This document shows positions 9,781-18,572 of a DNA stretch of 64,000 nt, in pieces. This DNA comes from Desulfosporosinus metallidurans (GTDB lineage Bacteria; Bacillota; Desulfitobacteriia; Desulfitobacteriales; Desulfitobacteriaceae). A model generated the notes under the pieces. The model saw only the letters and a program-made list of their open reading frames with translations, ran no database searches and had not been told where the DNA came from. The stretch is from the NCBI RefSeq assembly GCF_001936615.1, contig NZ_MLBF01000002.1:1-64000 (forward strand). Reading direction: 5' to 3'. The translations under genes were made by a program, and so were the position numbers. How positions within the stretch are numbered: the first letter of the stretch is position 1; the number at the start of each line of letters is the position of its first letter.

Positions 9781-10173
9781 CTACTTGCTGTAGTCATAGA
9801 AACCTTTGCCAGTCTTCTTGCCTAGGTGTCCAGCACGTACTTTTTGTCTGAATGCCAACGAAGGACGGTATTTGGAATCGGCAAATTCTTTTACGAAAAA
9901 TTCACATACTGCCAAAACAATATCTATTCCAACCAGGTCAGCCAACTCCAAGGGGCCCATAGGCATTCCTGCGCCCAGTTTCATGGCCTTATCGATTTCT
10001 GCAGCTGAAGCGATACCTTCATGGAAAACGTTAGCAGCTTCATTCATATAGGGAACCAAGATGCGGTTAACGATGAAGCCAGACAATTCTATGACTGTCT
10101 GCACAACATCATCGGTTGTTACAACGCCCGGAATGGTGCCAGCACCCAACACTCCAATTTTCTTGACCTCTAA
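9781..10173 (-). pseudogene. Internally deleted 3-hydroxybutyryl-CoA dehydrogenase (hbd) remnant
   Basis: 3-hydroxybutyryl-CoA dehydrogenases have about 280 residues; only about 130 codons remain. The reading frame starts as EVKKIGVLGAGT, the first strand and glycine loop of the NAD-binding fold. It then jumps to PGVVTTDDVVQTVIEL and GFIVNRILVPYMNEAANV, and ends with a normal C-terminal domain (GPLELADLVGIDIVL, GHLGKKTGKGFYDYSK). Most of the Rossmann domain is gone, with a probable second small deletion before GFIVNRIL. The expected start codon before GAGGTC is TTA, although GAGGAGG sits correctly upstream, so initiation also looks lost. An upstream TTG frame (10266) begins inside the predicted promoter. 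Confidence 0.8.
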
Positions 10174-10248
10174 ATTAAATACCTCCTCAAACTCGTCATA
10201 GTTCTCCCAACTACTCCTCTCAGCTTCCCTCCTTTTGATCAACTCAAT

Positions 10249-10266
10249 ATGCAAGAACAGATCCAA
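10249..10266 (-). promoter_or_regulatory. Candidate sigma-54 (-24/-12) promoter
   Basis: On the minus strand the sequence TTGGATCTGTTCTTGCAT has GG and GC separated by exactly ten bases, as in TGGCAC-N5-TTGC promoters of RpoN. It lies about 75 bases upstream of the hbd remnant ribosome site and downstream of a sigma-54 activator gene and of two inverted repeats. The -24 element is less perfect (TTGGAT for TTGGCA) than the -12 element. Confidence 0.6.
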
Positions 10267-10301
10267 CTTTCTGACTTTTATGACTAATTATTCAGAGAAA
10301 T

Positions 10302-10325
10302 AAAAAAGACCTGGAAAATCCCAGG
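10302..10325 (-). terminator. Rho-independent terminator after the sigma-54 activator gene
   Basis: On the minus strand CCTGG-GATTTT-CCAGG is followed by TCTTTTTTA. It ends the transcript of the regulator gene (stop at 10551) and separates it from the -24/-12 promoter of the acyl-CoA cluster. Confidence 0.75.
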
Positions 10326-10476
10326 GCTAAGCAATCATCTTATATGCGTATATTCACTCGACTTGTGTTGATTTCAGCCGATATTCTGACAGTGCGTATC
10401 TTTCTTAGTGGGGATTGAAGCGCATGTTAAGGAATACCACAACCATACCAAAATCATGCCAATGGCAGCACTTTCA

Positions 10477-10494
10477 TGTCTCTTATTTGAGACA
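10477..10494. promoter_or_regulatory. Inverted repeat, probable activator (UAS) site 1
   Basis: TGTCTC-N6-GAGACA is a perfect 6-bp inverted repeat about 210 bases upstream of the -24/-12 promoter. It fits a binding site for the Fis-type helix-turn-helix of the adjacent activator. Confidence 0.5.
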
Positions 10495-10517
10495 ATATTC
10501 TCCCGAAAAGGACACCT

Positions 10518-10535
10518 TGTCTCGATCAGGCAACA
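10518..10535. promoter_or_regulatory. Inverted repeat, probable activator (UAS) site 2
   Basis: TGTCTC-N6-GCAACA repeats the first site with the same half-site and spacing (right arm four of six matching). The two centres are 41 bases apart, close to four helical turns, so two dimers would lie on the same face of the DNA. Confidence 0.45.
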
Positions 10536-10550
10536 CGACTATCATTCAAA

Positions 10551-12377
10551 TTACAACTCCCGAGACAAAGTCTCACCACCAAGCCCATATTTAGTTAGTT
10601 TCCTATACAGAACCGATCTGTGAATTCCCAAGATTTTAGCAGCTTGCACCTTGTTGCCCTTAGCACGCCGCAAAGCGTCGACCAGCAACTCTTTCTCAGC
10701 AGAATTTAAACCTTCCTCCAAGCTACTTTGTTCCCCGCTCTGATTCTCATCCACACCCATTTTGGACTGCAATATTCGAGCTGGTAAATGTTCGGGAAAA
10801 ATAAACGGCTCGTCAACCATGTTCATCGTTCGTTCCAAAACACTCTCCAATTCCCGGACATTGCCTGGCCAAGCATAGCTTTGTAAAATTTTCATAGCTT
10901 CGCGAGAAATGCCTTCCACATCCGTCTCCAGTTTCCGGTTTAATTTGGTCACCATGTAATTTGCAAGTAATTCAATGTCACCAGGCCTTTCCCGTAAGCA
11001 AGGTAACTCAAGGACCATAACATTTAACCGATAATAAAGGTCGTCCCGAAACGTCCGTTCCTGCACCATGGCGTCTAATTTACGGTTAGTAGCCGTAATA
11101 ATACGCACATCGATTTTGCAAGGTTGAGTTCCGCCTACCCTTTCAATTTCGCGTTCCTGAATGACACGTAAAAGCTTGGCCTGCATTGTCAGACTCATAT
11201 CCCCGATCTCGTCCAAAAAGATTGTGCCAAGGTTGGCCAGTTCGAATTTACCTGGTTTCCCGCCTTTGCGCGCCCCGGTGAAGGCCCCTTCAGCATAGCC
11301 AAACAACTCAGATTCCAAGAGCTGTTCAGGAATCGCGGCACAATTAACCTTAATGAATGGTCCATGGCGCCGCACGCTATCATTATGAATAGCATGGGCG
11401 AACAACTCTTTTCCCGTTCCACTCTCCCCCGTCAACAGAACGGTTGAGGCTGTACGAGCCGCCCGTTGAGCTAAGCTAACGGTTGCTGTAATTTTGAGGC
11501 CTTCCCCGATAATATCATCAAAGGTATAGCTGGCACTGTGGATTTTACGTAACTCTTCTTTATAGAACTTCAGGTCATCTTCCAATTGGGTCAGTTTACG
11601 CGCGAAGACACGAGCCAAACTCATATCTTTAAAAAGGGTCTTGCCAAGTGCGCCGATTATCTTGCCATCTTTTTTAATCGGTGCCCGGATAATCATGAAT
11701 TCCCGGTCTCGCACTTTCCAGTGCTCGCCGAATTGAGCCTTGCCCGTACGCACAATGTCTGGAAGCTCAGAATGTGGGGTTAGTTCGAAAATATGTCGTC
11801 CCATTGCTTGTTCCCTTGTGAACCCAATGCTCTCTAGATAGAAATTATTAATCATAATGACATGGCCTTTTTCGTCAACGACCACAATGCCTTCATACGG
11901 ACTTTCTACAACCGTCTCCAAAGTAGCTGTCAGCTTCTTGGTTTCGTTAAGCTCTTGTTCCAACCTCCCCAACTTGCCTGCCAGGTGATCAAGCAGCGAC
12001 CAAAGCTTTAGTACTCCAATCATCCGCCCCGCCTTGTCGGTAACCGGAACTTCGTTCACTTTCTGTCTGAAGAAGAGGGAGACCGCATCATTAGCCGAAC
12101 TGCCAGAGACCAGGCACATCGGCACTTGACACTCAAGCTCTCCAACAAGTTTTCGCATAATCTTATGAGATCCGACCTGTAACATAGTTGCCTGATCTAA
12201 AACACCTACCAATAACCCTTCTTTGTTTACAACATAAACATATTCTAACGCGTGACCGAATACTTCATAGACCTCATAAATCTGCCAATCCATAGAAACT
12301 TTTGGAAAATCAAGTGTGCTCATGCTATCCACCGTATCTAGCCCAGACCTAATGATCTTATCCAAGAAAATATCCAC
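10551..12377 (-). CDS. Sigma-54-dependent transcriptional activator with CBS and PAS domains
   Basis: Bacterial enhancer-binding protein of 608 residues that remodels RNA polymerase-sigma-54. In order: a CBS-domain pair (about 10-140), a coiled linker, a PAS domain (about 150-265, [20 protein letters not shown]), an AAA+ domain with Walker [17 protein letters not shown], the sigma-54 contact loop GAFTGA, Walker [10 protein letters not shown], and a Fis-type helix-turn-helix ([19 protein letters not shown]). CBS pairs commonly bind adenosyl ligands, so energy or CoA-state sensing is plausible but inferred. GTG start at 12377. Its product probably binds the TGTCTC repeats just downstream of its stop and drives the acyl-CoA cluster. 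Confidence 0.93.
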   Translation of the reverse strand: MDIFLDKIIRSGLDTVDSMSTLDFPKVSMDWQIYEVYEVFGHALEYVYVVNKEGLLVGVLDQATMLQVGSHKIMRKLVGELECQVPMCLVSGSSANDAVSLFFRQKVNEVPVTDKAGRMIGVLKLWSLLDHLAGKLGRLEQELNETKKLTATLETVVESPYEGIVVVDEKGHVIMINNFYLESIGFTREQAMGRHIFELTPHSELPDIVRTGKAQFGEHWKVRDREFMIIRAPIKKDGKIIGALGKTLFKDMSLARVFARKLTQLEDDLKFYKEELRKIHSASYTFDDIIGEGLKITATVSLAQRAARTASTVLLTGESGTGKELFAHAIHNDSVRRHGPFIKVNCAAIPEQLLESELFGYAEGAFTGARKGGKPGKFELANLGTIFLDEIGDMSLTMQAKLLRVIQEREIERVGGTQPCKIDVRIITATNRKLDAMVQERTFRDDLYYRLNVMVLELPCLRERPGDIELLANYMVTKLNRKLETDVEGISREAMKILQSYAWPGNVRELESVLERTMNMVDEPFIFPEHLPARILQSKMGVDENQSGEQSSLEEGLNSAEKELLVDALRRAKGNKVQAAKILGIHRSVLYRKLTKYGLGGETLSREL

Positions 12378-12622
12378 CCCGCATTCCCATTTTCCATTTC
12401 ATGTATAGTAAGCAGACGTACTTATCCTCTAGTTTTTAGTTGACACTTGACATCTTACATTTGTTACAATATCTATCATTTTCGAGAGATCTGCGACATC
12501 ATGTTTGAACATATTTCCTCCACTTTGACTCTATATTTCTATTTTTATGATTATAATCCTCTTTTATCTCGCAAAAGATAAGCCAACTAACAACTAGCTC
12601 CTTTTATGCAAACGCTGTATAA
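12378..12622. other. Intergenic leader upstream of the sigma-54 activator
   Basis: AT-rich stretch between the activator start and the tRNA-Lys terminator. It should contain the activator promoter, but I see no convincing -35/-10 pair and no ORF with a ribosome site. Confidence 0.5.
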
Positions 12623-12650
12623 AAACAAAAAACCCGCAATCACTTGCGGG
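12623..12650 (-). terminator. Terminator downstream of tRNA-Lys
   Basis: On the minus strand CCCGCAA-GTGA-TTGCGGG is followed by TTTTTTGTTTTT, a textbook intrinsic terminator 13 bases after the tRNA 3' end. Confidence 0.9.
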
Positions 12651-12663
12651 AGTAATGTTTATT

Positions 12664-12739
12664 TGGTGCGCCACCCAGGGATCGAACCAGGGACCTGCCG
12701 ATTAAGAGTCGGATGCTCTACCAGCTGAGCTAGTGGCGC
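12664..12739 (-). tRNA. tRNA-Lys (anticodon CTT)
   Basis: The minus strand folds as a full tRNA: acceptor stem GCGCCAC/GTGGCGC, D arm with AGCTCAGCTGGTAGAGC, anticodon loop CTCTTAA (anticodon CTT, reading AAG), T arm CCTGG-TTCGATC-CCTGG, discriminator A and an encoded CCA end. It is a single-gene unit with its own terminator. Confidence 0.96.
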
Positions 12740-12812
12740 AATAACAACAAGGTTTATTATACTTATAAATCATATAATAGTCAAGAACTTTTTCAGCATG
12801 GTTAGCAAGGTA

Positions 12813-14216
12813 CTATCTGTTCTCAGGATCGGCTGCGATATTTAAAATAGCTTGGGCATATACTTTGGTCGTTAAGAGGAGGTTGTCAATCGAGATATAT
12901 TCATCGGCACAATGAATTACTTCTGGTTCACCAGGAAAAACGGGTCCGAAGGCAACTCCTTGAGGAAGTGCTTTAGCATAAGTTCCCCCACCAATGGCAA
13001 AAGCAAAGGGTTCAAGCCCAGTAACATCAGAATACGCTTTAAGCAAAGATACAACTAAGGAACTGTCCTTGGGAACATGATGTGCTTCTTGGTGGGTCAG
13101 AATTTTAAGGCTAAATTGCTCGCTCTGGGCTATTTTTTCAATGGGTAAAAAAACATCGTTCAGTTGGTACGTAACAGGATAACGGATATCAATGACGAAA
13201 CGAACCTCGTTTGAAGTCAACTCTAAAATACCAAGGTTAAGCGAAAGTTTTCCAGAGGGTTCATCTCTTAAAGTGACTCCAAAACCTTCTCCATTAAAGC
13301 CTGTACCTGGGTGTTTCAAAATATAGTCGATCATCTGCTGTTCTTCGGAGGTCAGAGGAAGCGTGCGAAGAAATTGTAAAGCATAAAGGATAGCGTTCTT
13401 ACCATTTTGCGGGAGACTGCCGTGGGCCCCGACTCCTCTAAAGGTCAGCGTAAGTTCATCGTTACCTTTTAGACTGGTGAGTTTGCCGCTAACGCTCTCT
13501 GTAAAAGGGAAGTCTTTCAATTGCTTGGCAATGACCTCGCTAGCAATTCCCTTTAAGGTAACTTCACAAACATCTGGAACAACGTTGGCCCGTTCTCCAC
13601 CCTGAACGCTGACAAGATGCGTAAAAGATCTTGCATGGGATTTGCTTAATTCGAGATGAAGAATTCCTTTTTCCGCATGAATCACTGGAAACTCAGCATC
13701 TGGTGCAAATCCAATCTGCGGAATTTCTTCCTTTTTAAGATAATAATCCATATCGGCCCATCCAGATTCTTCATCAGTACCTAAGATCAAGCGCACTCTC
13801 ATGTTTAAGGGGATATTGGCATCTTTAATGGCCTTCATGGCAAAAAGAGCGGTCAAAGTTGGCCCCTTATCATCTAATGCGCCCCGACCCATAATCTTAC
13901 CGTCTTTTATAGTCCCACTATAGGGAGGAACAGACCACCCATCCCCTTCTGGAACGACATCAATATGACCTAGAATTCCCAAAAGATCTCCTGTCCCCAT
14001 TTCAATATGACCAGCATACCCTTCGACATTTTTTACAACAAAGCCAAATTTCTCGCCCAAGGCCAACGTCCACTCCAAAGCCTCTTTAATTCCAGGGCCG
14101 AATGGGGCACCAGGGGTAGCATGTTCAACATCTTTGACACTCTTAATCCGAATACATCCTTGGATGGCCGCAATTATATCTTCTTTCATCAAATCAATCT
14201 GTCGGTCGAGACGCAT
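12813..14216 (-). CDS. pepV: M20-family dipeptidase, PepV/Sapep-like
   Basis: Zinc-dependent dipeptidase acting in the cytoplasm on small peptides. The 467 residues match the PepV length. Metal-site motifs are in order: GILGHIDVVPEGDGW, GRGALDDKGPTLTALFAMKA, GTDEESGWADMDYY and FAPDAEFPVIHAEKGI, with the lid domain between. The C-terminal CADEYISIDNL histidine region is also present. The ATG follows ACGGAGGAATG. The gene stands between tRNA-Lys and a penicillin-binding protein gene, 84 bases after the latter, possibly sharing its transcript. The substrate range among beta-alanyl and other dipeptides cannot be predicted. Confidence 0.9.
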   Translation of the reverse strand: MRLDRQIDLMKEDIIAAIQGCIRIKSVKDVEHATPGAPFGPGIKEALEWTLALGEKFGFVVKNVEGYAGHIEMGTGDLLGILGHIDVVPEGDGWSVPPYSGTIKDGKIMGRGALDDKGPTLTALFAMKAIKDANIPLNMRVRLILGTDEESGWADMDYYLKKEEIPQIGFAPDAEFPVIHAEKGILHLELSKSHARSFTHLVSVQGGERANVVPDVCEVTLKGIASEVIAKQLKDFPFTESVSGKLTSLKGNDELTLTFRGVGAHGSLPQNGKNAILYALQFLRTLPLTSEEQQMIDYILKHPGTGFNGEGFGVTLRDEPSGKLSLNLGILELTSNEVRFVIDIRYPVTYQLNDVFLPIEKIAQSEQFSLKILTHQEAHHVPKDSSLVVSLLKAYSDVTGLEPFAFAIGGGTYAKALPQGVAFGPVFPGEPEVIHCADEYISIDNLLLTTKVYAQAILNIAADPENR

Positions 14217-14299
14217 TTGTCATTCCTCCGTTATTTTGTGGTTTACAACTTCTAGCTTACCCAGATTGACCACGAAGTTGTATCGTTACTATTCTAAGT

Positions 14300-16318
14300 T
14301 CATGGAGTTAAAGAAGAAAACTTTATTTCGATGGTTGTGCCCTTAGTGACAACTTTTCCCGCTTGGGGTGATTGTTGATTGACTAACCCGCTACCCGTAA
14401 AGTTGAAATGAAGCTCTGATTTCGCGAGAGTTTCACCAACCTGGCGCATTGTCATACCCGTTAAATCTGGAATAATGACTTCCCCGCCTACGGGTGAACG
14501 CTCAGGGATTACCGGTTTGGGTGAGGGTCTGACTGCAGAATCGCTGGGAGAAATAGTAACAGTGCTTTGTGTATTGTTGGCCACGGGAAGTCCATAATAT
14601 TGTAAAGCTCCTTCAATAATGGCTTTAGCCGGAGGTCCTCCTAATGTTCCGCCTTGATGACCTTCAGCCGATTTTGGCGTATCTATAGTCACTAAAACTG
14701 CAATTTTTGGGTTTTCCGCGGGGGCGTAAGCCGTGAATGAGGCAATGAAATCAGTCGTTGAATATTCTCCGGTCTTCGGGTCTACTTTCTGAGCCGTTCC
14801 CGTCTTACCCGCGACGCGAATGCCTGGAATTTGAGCAAGATGTCCTGTTCCGCCTGAAACGACTTGTTCCAGAATGTTGGTCATTTGTGAAGCAGTCTCT
14901 TTTGAAATGACCTGGCGAACGGGGGTCGGTTTTTGTTGTTGAACGAGTTGTCCATCAGGAGTCGTAATTTTGTCTACAATATATGGGCGATAAAGTGTAC
15001 CTCCATTGGCCACAGCTGAGATAGCCGACAATAATTGGATTGGTGTAACTGAATTGGCTTGTCCAAAGGACATCGTTGCAAGATCAATGTCGCGAGCTTT
15101 GTCTTGTGGAACGAGCAATCCACTCTCTTCGCCGGAAATATCGATCCCTGTTTTAGAGCCAAAACCAAACGCTTTTAAATAAGTATAGAAGGATTCTTTA
15201 CCTAACTTCATGCCCACTTGTGCTAGTACGACATTTGAGGATAACTGCATCCCTTGCGTAAACGTCGGGTAACCATGCGGCTTTTGATCAGAGTCCCAGT
15301 TTGTAATTAAACGTGGTGGTATCCTAAGATAGCCGGGATCGGGAAACGTATCATTTGGGTGGACAGCCCCTTCTTCCAGCGCTGCTGATCCTGTGACAAT
15401 CTTAAAGGTTGACCCTGGTTCGTAGGACATGCCAATAGACAGGTTGCGACGGGCTTCAGGTGTTGCTTTAGAATAATCCGTGGGATCAAATGTAGGACGG
15501 GATCCCATACCCAAAATACGACCTGTCATCGGATCCATGGCTAGTATCGTTACACTATTTGCTTTAGTTGCATTCTCAATAGTATCAAGTTGTTGTTCAA
15601 TAAAATATTGAATAGTAGAATCTAAGGTTAAAGTGACGGAGTTTCCGGGGCTTGATGGATCACTATGATGGAGGGCATCCAAAATGGAACGAGCGCTGGT
15701 ATCCTGTTCTTGGGATTGAAAACCAGGCTTACCAAACAAGACTTTATCATAATAGGACTCGATTCCTTCCACTCCATGACCGTCTTGATTCACAATTCCT
15801 AGCGCTGATGCTGCAAATTTCCCCATAGGATAGACACGCTTTTTTTCATCATTAAAACCAACTCCGGGGATTTTCAGGGCCATAATTTCGTCAGCTTTAC
15901 TGATCTCTACTTGATGGGCTAAGCTAATCCAAGATAAATTTTTATTAAGTTTATTGAGTAAGTCTTGCGTGCTAATCCCTAGGATGTTTCCCAGCTCCTT
16001 AGCAACCTCTTCTTTTGTGCTCGCGAATTTTTTGTTGCTAATCAAATCACTCAACGTCTTTGGATCCGCATAAATTTCTCTGACAGGGATGCTTTGGGCT
16101 AAGACATTACCTTGGGCATCAAAGATGGTACCTCTTTCCGGGCGAAGGCTTTGATCACTCGTCCTACGCTCAATTCCTTTAGCTTTTAGCTCGGAAGCTT
16201 GGACGATTTGAAGTATGACGAGCCTCCCTAACACAAGAAGAACCACTGCAAGCAATAGGAAGTGGACCAACCTATCACGCGAAAAATATCTAACAGTCCG
16301 TTTGCTTTTATTTCTCAA
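14300..16318 (-). CDS. PASTA-domain penicillin-binding protein (FtsI/SpoVD-like transpeptidase)
   Basis: Membrane-anchored D,D-transpeptidase of 672 residues that crosslinks peptidoglycan outside the cell. One N-terminal membrane helix (about 17-37, LLLAVVLLVLGRLVILQIV) is followed by the dimerisation region (RPERGTIFDAQGNVLA) and a transpeptidase domain with SYEPGSTFK (catalytic Ser), SSN and KTGTAQK boxes. A single C-terminal PASTA domain starts near VIIPDLTGMTMRQVG. A TTG start with GAGGGGACGC upstream is used. Because it is outside a division gene cluster, it could be the sporulation enzyme SpoVD or an extra division PBP; I cannot decide. Confidence 0.9.
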   Translation of the reverse strand: MRNKSKRTVRYFSRDRLVHFLLLAVVLLVLGRLVILQIVQASELKAKGIERRTSDQSLRPERGTIFDAQGNVLAQSIPVREIYADPKTLSDLISNKKFASTKEEVAKELGNILGISTQDLLNKLNKNLSWISLAHQVEISKADEIMALKIPGVGFNDEKKRVYPMGKFAASALGIVNQDGHGVEGIESYYDKVLFGKPGFQSQEQDTSARSILDALHHSDPSSPGNSVTLTLDSTIQYFIEQQLDTIENATKANSVTILAMDPMTGRILGMGSRPTFDPTDYSKATPEARRNLSIGMSYEPGSTFKIVTGSAALEEGAVHPNDTFPDPGYLRIPPRLITNWDSDQKPHGYPTFTQGMQLSSNVVLAQVGMKLGKESFYTYLKAFGFGSKTGIDISGEESGLLVPQDKARDIDLATMSFGQANSVTPIQLLSAISAVANGGTLYRPYIVDKITTPDGQLVQQQKPTPVRQVISKETASQMTNILEQVVSGGTGHLAQIPGIRVAGKTGTAQKVDPKTGEYSTTDFIASFTAYAPAENPKIAVLVTIDTPKSAEGHQGGTLGGPPAKAIIEGALQYYGLPVANNTQSTVTISPSDSAVRPSPKPVIPERSPVGGEVIIPDLTGMTMRQVGETLAKSELHFNFTGSGLVNQQSPQAGKVVTKGTTIEIKFSSLTP

Positions 16319-16475
16319 AAGCGTCCCCTCTTTTCTCTTTTATATTATAGCATTTAACAGCTTTCTTCCTAGTCCTTATTTAACAAATCTCTGAATCGAA
16401 TAGGGCGACACTTAGCACCCTTTACCGAAAGGCACCATACACTAACAATAAAAATGAAAGAAGGGAGATCACGAT

Positions 16476-16643
16476 ATGAATAGCCCTCAAGAGATTGCCA
16501 CTCGAATTACCATGGCTTGGCTAAACGCCTTTGCAACAGTAACTAAAGAGTTGGGTCACGTTGATCAACATATTCCAACCCCCCAAGAAGTGAGCGAGTT
16601 TTTTACCGAAATACATCGTACAGCGCAACAAACGAATACATAA
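16476..16643 (+). CDS. Small conserved-looking protein, function unknown
   Basis: A 55-codon frame begins at ATG 16476, nine bases after the purine-rich GAAGGGAGA, and ends at TAA 16641. It reads MNSPQEIATRITMAWLNAFA at the start, contains GHVDQHIPTPQEVSEFF, and ends RTAQQTNT. It is soluble, with no cysteine, membrane segment or known motif that I recognise. It is divergent from the penicillin-binding protein gene and followed by a long imperfect inverted repeat. Coding is supported by the ribosome site and by ordinary amino-acid composition only. Confidence 0.6.
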   Translation: MNSPQEIATRITMAWLNAFATVTKELGHVDQHIPTPQEVSEFFTEIHRTAQQTNT

Positions 16644-16695
16644 CGTATTCTCTATTTCTCACATTTCACAAATCATAGTCAATAAATTGATCTAA

Positions 16696-16764
16696 AAGAG
16701 CTCACGCTTTCTTAACTAACGATGGCATTTTTATAGCCACCTTGCTAAGAAACCGCAAGCTCTT
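16696..16764. terminator. Long imperfect inverted repeat between convergent genes
   Basis: AAGAGCT...CTTTCTTA and TAAGAAA...AGCTCTT, together with the inner GGCATTTTTATAGCC loop, form a stem of about 30 bp with mismatches. It lies between the small ORF (+) and the rhomboid gene (-), and probably acts as a shared terminator. Confidence 0.5.
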
Positions 16765-16818
16765 GATTGTATTTTGTCCCTTCAGTGGGGGAAACTATGC
16801 TGCTAAACAAGAGGTATA

Positions 16819-17772
16819 TTATGTAACTTTCGAATTATTTTTTGCTAAAACCATACTGGTTATCGTTCCTGTAAGCAGTCCTCCAAGATGGGCAAAGTTA
16901 TCAATTCCCGGTTGAAGGAGGCCGAACCCGAAATTTACAAAAATCACAACAATGAGGTTCATTCCTAGGCCAGATTTCCAAAGATAGGGCCGTTTGTAAC
17001 TAAAATATAACAGCGCACCCAGTAAACCAAAGATTGCACCCGATGCCCCAGCCGAAAGCGCCGTGGTGAATAGAAAGCTGGCAATTGATCCACCGAGAGC
17101 GCTCAAAATATAAATAATCAAAAACCGTCGATGTCCAAAACTCTCTTCGGTTAAGGGACCTAAAGCCCATAAAGCATAAAGGTTAAAAACGAGGTGCATG
17201 ATGCCAATATGAATAAAAGCACTTGTTAAAAAACGCCAAATCTGACCCGCTTGAATTAAGGTGTTGACTTTAGCTCCAAAGGCTATCAGGACACTTTGGT
17301 TGGTCGATCCCCCGGCAAGGGTCATTAATAGAAAGACAATAAGGTTAATTCCTAAGAGGGTGTACGTGAGGAATGGGACAAAATGTTTCCCCACTTGGGA
17401 ATTCGTCTCCAGAAAAACTGCCTCCCCGCTGGAGAGTTGCCTTAACCATTGGGGAATCCTCTGATCGTTGGTTGGCGGAAACGGAAATAGGTTACCTTTT
17501 TGTGTATCCCAGTACCAAAGCTGGACATTAGGAAAACGATGTTGCTTCAAGTCCGAGGAATCAATTCCCTTGGGGCAAAAAACCACAGCGTCCCATTGGG
17601 AGATATTAGCATAATTACGAATCCACGGCTTAAATTCTTGAGGAAGTTCACTGAAATTGCCGAATAATAGCCCCCGTTGCTGCGAAACGTGCGTTGCGCA
17701 AACCCAATTACTTTCTAATGTCACAATCGACCACCCAGATTGAATGAGGTTATTGATAATTTGTTCGAACAT
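16819..17772 (-). CDS. Rhomboid-family intramembrane serine protease
   Basis: Membrane protease of 317 residues predicted to cleave single-span proteins within the bilayer. An N-terminal soluble domain of about 130 residues is followed by six or seven helices. The catalytic pair is visible as GASGAIFG (Ser) and NFAHLGGLLTG (His), and the conserved RFLTSAFIHIGIMHLVFNLYAL loop region is intact. This architecture resembles B. subtilis GluP but without TPR repeats. ATG follows AGAGGTGATATT. It starts 16 bases after the stop of larC1 on the same strand, so it is likely co-transcribed with the lar genes, though no functional link is known. Confidence 0.9.
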   Translation of the reverse strand: MFEQIINNLIQSGWSIVTLESNWVCATHVSQQRGLLFGNFSELPQEFKPWIRNYANISQWDAVVFCPKGIDSSDLKQHRFPNVQLWYWDTQKGNLFPFPPTNDQRIPQWLRQLSSGEAVFLETNSQVGKHFVPFLTYTLLGINLIVFLLMTLAGGSTNQSVLIAFGAKVNTLIQAGQIWRFLTSAFIHIGIMHLVFNLYALWALGPLTEESFGHRRFLIIYILSALGGSIASFLFTTALSAGASGAIFGLLGALLYFSYKRPYLWKSGLGMNLIVVIFVNFGFGLLQPGIDNFAHLGGLLTGTITSMVLAKNNSKVT

Positions 17773-17788
17773 AATATCACCTCTGGCG

Positions 17789-18559
17789 TTAAATCTCCCC
17801 TAAAACCCCTCGCAACAGACTTGGTAGGCCATAATCATTTTTTCCCGATCCGTACCCAACATTGAGCAATGTCATCTCCGGAAACGCGGATTGTTGAGCC
17901 AAGGCACGAATGAGAGATGCCCCAGTTGGGGTAATAAGTTCGCCCGTGATCCCTGATTCCTGGAATTTAAACCCCCGTAAAAGCAGTAGTGTAGCTGGGG
18001 CTGGCAGAGGCAATGTTCCATGGGCACATTGCACAAAGCCGTGTGACCAGGGAAGCGTAGAGACCTTAATCGTGTCAATCTCCAGCTGGTCCAAGGCGAT
18101 ACACGTTCCAACAATATCAACAAGAGAATCAACGGCCCCCACTTCATGAAAATGAACTTGGTCAATCGTCGTACCGTGAACTTGGGCCTCTGCCTCCGCC
18201 AAAACATTAAAGACTTGAAGAGCATTTTTCTTAGATCGTTCTGATAAGCTCCCACTCAGTATCATTTTCTGAATATCAGGGAGACGGCGATTATGATGTC
18301 CGTGAACGTTGTGATCTTCGTGCTTGTGATGGTTATTTCCATGTTCCACCTTATCCTGTTTCGAAGAAATGACGACATCTATGTCTGTTGCTTGAATTCC
18401 CTGGACTTGGCGTGAACGAACATCAAGCACAAACTCCGTCAATCCGATCGAGTGAAGTTGCTCTACAATTAGTTTCGGATCAGCCCCAAGCGCAATCAGG
18501 GATCCGAGAGCCATATCACCGCTAATCCCAGCAAACGTATCCCAATATAAAAGTTTCAA
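17789..18559 (-). CDS. larC: LarC N-terminal domain protein (LarC1), nickel insertion into the pincer cofactor
   Basis: LarC inserts nickel into pyridinium-3,5-bisthiocarboxylic acid mononucleotide to finish the nickel-pincer cofactor of lactate racemase and related LarA enzymes. The 256 residues cover only the N-terminal part: MKLLYWDTFAGISGDMALG at the start, a histidine-rich linker (HHKHEDHNVHGHHNRR, residues about 77-92) and a C-terminus at GLPSLLRGVLGEI. Full LarC has about 400 residues with a separate C-terminal LarC2 domain. Nothing resembling LarC2 follows, since the rhomboid gene begins 16 bases later. TTG start after AGGGAGGAC. It lies 13 bases after larB. Activity without LarC2 is doubtful unless it is encoded elsewhere. 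Confidence 0.88.
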   Translation of the reverse strand: MKLLYWDTFAGISGDMALGSLIALGADPKLIVEQLHSIGLTEFVLDVRSRQVQGIQATDIDVVISSKQDKVEHGNNHHKHEDHNVHGHHNRRLPDIQKMILSGSLSERSKKNALQVFNVLAEAEAQVHGTTIDQVHFHEVGAVDSLVDIVGTCIALDQLEIDTIKVSTLPWSHGFVQCAHGTLPLPAPATLLLLRGFKFQESGITGELITPTGASLIRALAQQSAFPEMTLLNVGYGSGKNDYGLPSLLRGVLGEI

Positions 18560-18572
18560 GTCAATGTCCTCC

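Noticed and set aside
10174..10266. In-frame extension of the hbd remnant to TTG 10266
   Set aside because: The TTG and following bases are the -24/-12 promoter itself, and there is no ribosome site before it.
10449..10466. Second sigma-54-like sequence TTGGCATGATTTTGGTA on the minus strand
   Set aside because: The -12 GC is replaced by GT, and it lies too close to the enhancer repeats; the site at 10249-10266 is better.
10408..10623. 71-codon plus-strand frame over the enhancer region
   Set aside because: It overlaps the inverted repeats and the end of the activator gene, and it has no family resemblance.
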